DNA from: Dissophora ornata
Taxonomy: Eukaryota; Mortierellomycota; Mortierellomycetes; Mortierellales; Mortierellaceae
Length of the DNA stretch: 10,876 nucleotides
Assembly (NCBI GenBank): GCA_025201705.1
Contig: MU617555.1
Location: 1 to 10,876 of the forward strand
Reading direction: 5' to 3'
Shown one piece after another: positions 8,794-10,876 of the stretch (position 1 is its first letter; each line of letters begins with the position of its first letter). The notes beneath the pieces are model-generated. The model had not been told where the DNA came from. It did not search any database and saw nothing but the letters and a program-made list of their open reading frames with translations. A program made the translations under genes and the position numbers.

Positions 8794-10813
8794 AACAACG
8801 TCTTGTTCGGCCTGGCGGGATAGTGCAGCCTTGAGATCAATAGCAACAGACTCCCGGAACCCCTCGATCATAACAAGGAGCACAACATCCCGATCCCTTC
8901 CTCTCTCACATCCAACCGCACGGCTCTCGACCTCGTCGATAAGCCGGTCAGTCAGGCAGATGACACATGATAACCTCGATGAGTCCACTGATGACATGGC
9001 GGAGCAGATCAAGGCCACATCAATAGCACCGACATCGTCATCAACATCAACAACAACTAGAAAAATGAAATCCTGGGGTGACGATACTCATTTCCTGGAT
9101 CCCACCATCATCCCCCCAGAACCCATCAAGGCATTCCGAGATCTATACGAGGAAGTCCGATACTCCACCAACCCAGACGACCATGAAAGGCTTTTGTCGG
9201 CCTACAAGGCCCTCGCGGACGATCCCAATCTACTCTCACAAATGCAGCCGGCCGACTTTATGTACGCCCTAAACAGCTGTAGGGATCTTCTCCATGTGAT
9301 CGTACGCATGCGGCGTATTCTCGAGGATGTAGACAAGACACCCTATACAGATATCCCAGAGCTGTACCACATTCTACTGAAGGCCTACGTCAAGATGTCG
9401 GACTTTACCAGCAGCGGTAACCTGATCGACAAGATGCGGCAGAGAAATATAACGTTCAACACGGCAACATATCATGTCCTTTTTGACATTTGCAAACATG
9501 AACGGAAACTCAACAATGCTGTGGGATTGTTGGGCCAGATGCGAAAGCTTGGAGTTGAGGTCACAGACACGACCTACCTTATCATGATGACGATCTGTGC
9601 TAGAGTCAAGGATGCAAAAAAGGCAAAGGAATTCTTTGACGAGATGCAGCTCAATGGAATTGAGCAGGATGTGGCCCACTACAACGCCCTTCTGAACGCC
9701 TTTGCGCAGGCGCGAGATGTGGATGGTGCGAGACGAGTTTTCGAGATGATGGAGGATGATGGTATCTCGGCTGACCAATATACCTACACTGCGATGGTCA
9801 AAGTCTTGATGGCCCATGGAAAATCCCAGGAAGCCAATACACTGATCAATGGACTGGCGGCCAAAGGACTAAAGCCGAACGCCAAGGTCCTAACTGCCTT
9901 GGGCAGGGAGCCGTTGGAGATCTTGAACGAGTGTAGAGCAAATGGTGCCCCAATAGCCCAGCACGATTTCAATATGTTGATCATTCAGGCCCTCAAAAGG
10001 AATCTATTTACACAAGTCCCGAGTCTCATACAGCAGATGCAAGGGTACGGCCATCGCCCCAATGTTTATACGTTCACCGCCATGATCGATGCTGATATCA
10101 AGATGGGCAAGTACCAGGAGGCAAAGGAGGTCTTTCGGGCGATGCAAAAAGCCAATATTCAACCGGATGTGATTGCGTACTCGGCCATGATTTCAGGCGC
10201 ACTGTCACAAGCGAGCGTGAAAGAGTCCATGGAGATTCTCAAGGCCATGGTTGGCGACGGTCTTTTGCCAAACTTGCACACTTTCAACTCTCTCCTGTCC
10301 GCTAGTGTCGGTGAGATCGGTATCGACTCCTTCAAGACGATTCGTGATACGATGCAGGCGCTCCATGTGCGTCCAGATCAGCGATCGTTCAATGCTCTGC
10401 TGTCAGCGTACGCGCTTCAGGGTGATATGGACGAGATGTTGCGTGCTCTGGATGATATGAAGCATTCTCGAGTCGCACCTGACGCCCTCACCTACTCGAT
10501 CCTCATCTCGGGATTCCTTCAGAATGGGGACCTGCGATATGCAATGGAGTGGTATTACAAGATGATGGATGGTGGATTTATCCCGGCCACGTTTGTGATC
10601 AACAACTTGATGGCTGCTCTGCATGGATCGGGTCAAGGTCAGCAAGTACTGATGATGTGGCGAGAGATGGACCGGCTGGGGATCAAGAAGAACGAACAGT
10701 CTTTTGAGATTGGACTAGAAGCCTGTGAAAAGTTTGGCCTGCATGATGCCATCCCGCAGATTGAGGAAGAGCTGAAGATCTATCTTGCTCGTCCAACAAG
10801 ACGACAACCATAA
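8741..10813 (+). CDS. Pentatricopeptide repeat protein, probably mitochondrial
   Basis: This is a single uninterrupted reading frame of 690 residues. ATG 8741 (G at -3) is the first in-frame ATG; the open stretch before it, back to 8612, has none. Residues 1-75 are rich in Arg, Ser, Thr and Leu with few acidic residues, typical of a mitochondrial presequence. A Ser/Thr tract follows near residues 96-106. From Tyr209 the rest is a P-type PPR array of 14 units: 209-383 (five of 35), a contracted unit 384-409 (26), 410-654 (seven of 35) and a final unit 655-690 reaching the C-terminus. A degenerate unit may precede at about 172-208. Each unit is a helix hairpin of the form [YF]NxLL...A..[VL][FL]..M...G..P[DN]. 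Such proteins bind organellar RNA base by base and act in processing, stability or translation. No SMR, DYW or polymerase domain is seen, so a role in RNA binding is likely but the target is unknown. It is intronless, unlike its intron-rich neighbours. Confidence 0.92.
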   Translation: MHRSLQQLARVPLHLSRRTTSCSAWRDSAALRSIATDSRNPSIITRSTTSRSLPLSHPTARLSTSSISRSVRQMTHDNLDESTDDMAEQIKATSIAPTSSSTSTTTRKMKSWGDDTHFLDPTIIPPEPIKAFRDLYEEVRYSTNPDDHERLLSAYKALADDPNLLSQMQPADFMYALNSCRDLLHVIVRMRRILEDVDKTPYTDIPELYHILLKAYVKMSDFTSSGNLIDKMRQRNITFNTATYHVLFDICKHERKLNNAVGLLGQMRKLGVEVTDTTYLIMMTICARVKDAKKAKEFFDEMQLNGIEQDVAHYNALLNAFAQARDVDGARRVFEMMEDDGISADQYTYTAMVKVLMAHGKSQEANTLINGLAAKGLKPNAKVLTALGREPLEILNECRANGAPIAQHDFNMLIIQALKRNLFTQVPSLIQQMQGYGHRPNVYTFTAMIDADIKMGKYQEAKEVFRAMQKANIQPDVIAYSAMISGALSQASVKESMEILKAMVGDGLLPNLHTFNSLLSASVGEIGIDSFKTIRDTMQALHVRPDQRSFNALLSAYALQGDMDEMLRALDDMKHSRVAPDALTYSILISGFLQNGDLRYAMEWYYKMMDGGFIPATFVINNLMAALHGSGQGQQVLMMWREMDRLGIKKNEQSFEIGLEACEKFGLHDAIPQIEEELKIYLARPTRRQP
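9890..9967 (+). other. Contracted 26-residue PPR unit
   Basis: Residues 384-409 sit between two perfect 35-residue units but are only 26 residues long. They keep the second-helix part (LEILNECRANGA) and lose most of the first helix. The next unit resumes at Phe410 in perfect register. This is probably a noncanonical turn or break between two half-arrays of five and eight units. Confidence 0.75.
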
Positions 10814-10814
10814 A

Positions 10815-10820
10815 AATAAA
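10815..10820 (+). terminator. AATAAA polyadenylation signal of the PPR gene
   Basis: A canonical AATAAA begins one base after the PPR stop codon (TAA 10811-10813). T-rich sequence follows, with runs of 14 T at 10847-10860 and 10 T at 10864-10873. This is consistent with cleavage and polyadenylation about 15-40 nt downstream and a very short 3' untranslated region. Confidence 0.6.
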
Positions 10821-10846
10821 TCTTTTACAACATGCATGCATACGAA

Positions 10847-10873
10847 TTTTTTTTTTTTTTATATTTTTTTTTT
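10847..10873. repeat. Poly-T tract at window end
   Basis: Fourteen T, then ATA, then ten T. It is a simple homopolymer-like tract downstream of the PPR gene, probably part of its 3' flank. Confidence 0.8.
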
Positions 10874-10876
10874 ATT

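Noticed and set aside
9374..9817. 147-codon open frame on the minus strand
   Set aside because: It lies antisense within the PPR repeats, shows no family resemblance, and is explained by the codon pattern of the + strand gene. The same reasoning removes the other minus-strand frames.
46..10813. A functional cluster linking TORC1 control, RNAi and mitochondrial RNA
   Set aside because: Same-strand adjacency of three unrelated housekeeping-type genes with separate promoters is not evidence of joint function. Conserved synteny would have to be shown first.

Overview
The window is eukaryotic nuclear DNA, most likely from an early-diverging fungus. The Mucoromycota are favoured, with Mortierellomycotina as the best guess from gene style; that placement is an inference, not something the sequence proves. 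The evidence is three protein genes with short GT-AG introns (77-114 nt), pyrimidine-rich acceptors, CTAAC-like branch sites, a coding base composition near 50% GC, and gene ends rich in A/T with an AATAAA signal. I see no bacterial operon signals, mobile element, CRISPR array, tRNA or rRNA.

Layout, all three genes on the + strand in tandem. (1) 46-4876: a nine-exon gene for a WDR59/Mtc5(Sea3)-type subunit of the GATOR2/SEACAT complex that controls TORC1. The spliced reading frame is 1360 residues, with a seven-bladed WD40 propeller, an RWD domain, an alpha-helical segment, a Ser/Thr/Pro-rich linker and a C-terminal Cys/His RING-like zinc domain. (2) 5178-8311: a seven-exon gene for a full-length Argonaute of 853 residues. 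Its PIWI catalytic tetrad Asp-Glu-Asp-His and its MID 5'-phosphate pocket are intact. The last coding exon is only 17 nt and supplies the family's hydrophobic C-terminus. (3) 8741-10813: a single-exon gene for a 690-residue, probably mitochondrial, pentatricopeptide repeat (PPR) protein with about 14 tandem repeats, nearly all exactly 35 residues. An AATAAA follows the stop almost at once.

The genes act in different processes: nutrient sensing at the vacuole/lysosome, small-RNA silencing, and organellar RNA handling. Nothing in the sequence shows that they work together; their adjacency looks like ordinary gene packing with roughly 300-430 nt between coding regions. Exon joins were placed by requiring GT-AG borders, phase continuity and restored family motifs. 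The two multi-exon genes each sum to an exact multiple of three.

I see no obvious new multi-gene system. The best leads are: the 17-nt terminal exon of the Argonaute gene, whose intron retention would replace the conserved C-terminus; a 114-nt, stop-free, in-frame intron in the WDR59 gene; a readable PPR recognition code that predicts an RNA target; a 26-residue contracted repeat in an otherwise exact 35-residue PPR array; and an upstream ORF overlapping the PPR start codon.
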